The notes beneath the pieces are model-generated. The model made no database searches, was not told the origin of the DNA, and worked only from the letters and a program-made list of their open reading frames with translations. Made by a program: the position numbers and the translations under genes. 24,810 nucleotides of DNA. Origin: an uncultured Clostridium sp. GTDB lineage: Bacteria > Bacillota > Clostridia > TANB77 > CAG-508. Below, in pieces: positions 23,216-24,810 of the stretch; the stretch's first letter is position 1; each line of letters starts with the position of its first letter. The stretch lies in assembly GCA_900553685.1 (NCBI GenBank), contig USEI01000021.1, positions 1 to 24,810 on the forward strand. The letters are read 5' to 3'.

Positions 23216-23405
23216 GAAAATAAGTTCAGTATTCTTAAAAATTGCGATAATGTATAGATATTGAAATTAAATACTTTTAGGAGTGTTGTAGTGTTGTTAT
23301 AATTTAGCATTCTAGATTAATACCAAATTTAATGGTTGAGAAATATAAAACCAAATATATTAATAGTTACAAAAATTATAATTAAATTATAAAGTAGGAT
23401 AATGT

Positions 23406-23498
23406 ATGAAAATTTTTGAAGAAGAACAAATTGATTTAAGAAATAGAGTCCAAAAGGAATTAGAAAGAAAATATATAAATTTATATATTTCTCTATAA
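23406..23498 (+). pseudogene. Possible 5' fragment of a lost gene (30 codons)
   Basis: AGGA precedes an ATG, and the charged helical frame (EEEQIDLRNRVQKELERKY) ends abruptly at TAA near the 3' end of the convergent minus-strand operon. It may be the truncated start of a gene cut by insertion of the neighbouring module. An extended -10 TGTTATAAT lies at 23295-23303 but without a good -35. Confidence 0.25.
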
Positions 23499-23516
23499 AA
23501 CTCATATAATATCTTT

Positions 23517-24302
23517 TTAATTTAGTTCTTTTTTCATATAATTTATAAAATCTTTTTTATGATTTTTAGTTTTTATATTATCCAAATAATAATTACCTGA
23601 AGAAATTAACCAAAATATTTTATCTAATTTATAAGGAGTAATATTATTTTCTTCTGCTATATGTATCATTGTTTCAAAAACAAGGATTGGGTCTCTAGAA
23701 TCACATAATCCTAATTCATAACAAATATCAATAATATGAATGTCAGGTTTAACATAGTTTGTATAACCAATTTCTTTTAAGATATCACAAGCTAAAGCAA
23801 AACCTAATCCACTTATTTTAGTTGATAATAATAATGGTAATGCTGTTCGTATTGTTAGATTATAATTAAATTGCTCAATAAAACCTTTAAATTCATTGAA
23901 GTCTTTAAAAGATAATAAAAATTTCGCACTATCAATAACAGAGTGTAACCACTTATACCAACTATTAAATTTTAAATTAGGATTACTTATTTTAAATTTA
24001 TATTCTTCATAAAATACTGAAAATAAATAATCTAAGTTTTGATTTACAATCCAATTTAAATCATAATTATGTAATAATTTTTTTATTCTTGTTTTTCTTT
24101 CCGAAAATTTTATAAAATTAGGCATACCTTGATAATTTTGTGTAGATTCAATAAAACGCTCAAAAATATCTTCTAAAGAAGATACTTTAATACTATCTCC
24201 AATAAAATATTTTCCTAAATCTTTTTCTGATAATTCTTTAGGTAATGTCTTTAATAAATATTCATATGATTTTTTATAAATTAATTTATATATTTTTCTC
24301 AT
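23517..24302 (-). CDS. Helix-hairpin-helix (HhH-GPD-like) protein (261 aa)
   Basis: Soluble and helical. The segment LLLSTKISGLGFALACDILKEIGY, about residues 158-181, is a helix-hairpin-helix with the hairpin SGLG, and it is followed by YVKPDIHIIDICYELGL, where Asp in KPDIHI takes the place of the catalytic Asp of HhH-GPD base-excision glycosylases. The Lys of bifunctional enzymes is not evident. The N-terminal 150 residues are unrecognised. Its ATG lies one base after the stop of the upstream nuclease-like gene, so the two are co-transcribed and probably act on the same DNA. Base-excision defence or repair is inferred; substrate unknown. Confidence 0.6.
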   Translation of the reverse strand: MRKIYKLIYKKSYEYLLKTLPKELSEKDLGKYFIGDSIKVSSLEDIFERFIESTQNYQGMPNFIKFSERKTRIKKLLHNYDLNWIVNQNLDYLFSVFYEEYKFKISNPNLKFNSWYKWLHSVIDSAKFLLSFKDFNEFKGFIEQFNYNLTIRTALPLLLSTKISGLGFALACDILKEIGYTNYVKPDIHIIDICYELGLCDSRDPILVFETMIHIAEENNITPYKLDKIFWLISSGNYYLDNIKTKNHKKDFINYMKKELN

Positions 24303-24303
24303 A

Positions 24304-24744
24304 CTATATTAAACAACTCCAATTATTTAAGTATTTATCATCATAATCATTAAATTTTCTTATAGGATTATCATTATGAGGTTGACCGTTTATACCAAGT
24401 GTTTCTAACCATTCTTTATGAGATTTACTAATAGTTTCTGCGACAATTTTACTTGGAACAATATGATATTCAGGTATTTCTAAATTATTTAAAGTTACAA
24501 AAACATATATAATATTATCTTTTATTAAAGTTTCATTTTTTTGAGAAAGTGTCCAACTTTTTTCGTTTTTTCTTGTTGTTTTTACTTGAATTGCATATTG
24601 ATTCAACGAGTCTCTATTAATTGCTAATATATCAAAATCTTTTGTATTTGACATAGGTACTGCTACCGTATAACCTCGCCTTTCAAGTTCTCCTGCAACA
24701 AAATATTCACCTGCATTACCAATACTTATATTGTTATTATTCAT
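24304..24744 (-). CDS. PD-(D/E)XK nuclease-like protein (146 aa)
   Basis: First gene of a minus-strand pair. Motifs: Glu13 in GNAGEYFVAGELERRGY, Asp38 in DFDILA, then Gln53 and Lys55 in YAIQVKTT. This is the E...D...QxK arrangement of a widespread small PD-(D/E)XK family with Holliday-resolvase-like topology. The C-terminal 50 residues (EYHIVPSKIVAETISKSHKEW) match the usual ending of the family. GGGAG lies ahead of the ATG. A perfect 13-bp inverted repeat lies upstream. One base separates it from the HhH gene. Known relatives occur in restriction and defence loci; a role with the HhH protein in recognising and cutting modified or foreign DNA is inferred. Confidence 0.68.
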   Translation of the reverse strand: MNNNNISIGNAGEYFVAGELERRGYTVAVPMSNTKDFDILAINRDSLNQYAIQVKTTRKNEKSWTLSQKNETLIKDNIIYVFVTLNNLEIPEYHIVPSKIVAETISKSHKEWLETLGINGQPHNDNPIRKFNDYDDKYLNNWSCLI

Positions 24745-24763
24745 AATTATTTCTCCCTCGTAT

Positions 24764-24808
24764 AATATGTTTATAAGGTTTATTTAATTTGAATTTTATA
24801 AACATATT
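24764..24808 (-). promoter_or_regulatory. 13-bp inverted repeat at the nuclease/HhH promoter
   Basis: AATATGTTTATAA (24764-24776) and its exact reverse complement (24796-24808) are separated by 19 bp, immediately upstream of the nuclease gene and overlapping its likely -10. It looks like an operator. The window ends 2 bases later, so the promoter is incomplete. Confidence 0.45.
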
Positions 24809-24810
24809 CT

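Noticed and set aside
22736..24744. Classical restriction-modification system
   Set aside because: No methyltransferase motifs or specificity subunit in any of the three genes.

Overview
The window is strongly AT-rich and uses the standard code (Trp is TGG; TAA, TAG and TGA all act as stops). Most genes have strong AGGAGG-type ribosome sites and TTGAnn-17-TATAAT promoters, often with an extended TGn -10. This fits a low-GC Bacillota, probably an uncultured gut clostridium-like lineage. Housekeeping genes on the left give way to accessory DNA.

Layout. 1-6640: a small two-helix membrane protein, a leucine-rich-repeat-like protein, a structured terminator element, transaldolase on the minus strand, an alpha/beta hydrolase behind a structured leader, and a three-gene operon (membrane-anchored esterase, CoA-dependent acyltransferase, DUF6320-like membrane protein). 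6664-11719: two inverted copies of a 0.55-0.66 kb module, each with its own promoter, hairpins, terminal inverted repeats and one small helical gene. They point inward and enclose a 929-aa orphan gene and a divergent 187-aa orphan gene. 11857-15564: an unknown gene and an MgtA-type P-type ATPase with altered membrane ligand motifs. 15614-19033: a BclA/TNF-like anchored protein, a reversed gene scrap, and a probable operon of a membrane-tethered ECF sigma factor with an anchored Ig-like protein. 19080-21130: an unknown gene, then decayed DNA (IS200/IS605 tnpA end, dUTPase pseudogene, frameshifted small membrane gene, possible tRNA-end scar). 21131-24808: AbiE toxin-antitoxin genes, an orphan PD-(D/E)XK protein, and a two-gene nuclease plus helix-hairpin-helix module.

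The most interesting signal is at the level of translation. Both small module genes break frame at the same aligned place, at T-CGG-TGA, and each continues as a homologous protein if one base (the C) is skipped. The abiEii toxin breaks frame the same way, at T-CGG-T, inside its conserved KGG motif. By hand scan, in-frame CGG occurs only five times in about 6,400 codons here. Three are these breaks; the other two lie in genes of foreign-looking composition. CGG may therefore be a starved or unassigned codon that drives +1 frameshifting in this genome, possibly used to limit a toxin and the module proteins. This is inference from sequence; independent decay of each gene is the main alternative.
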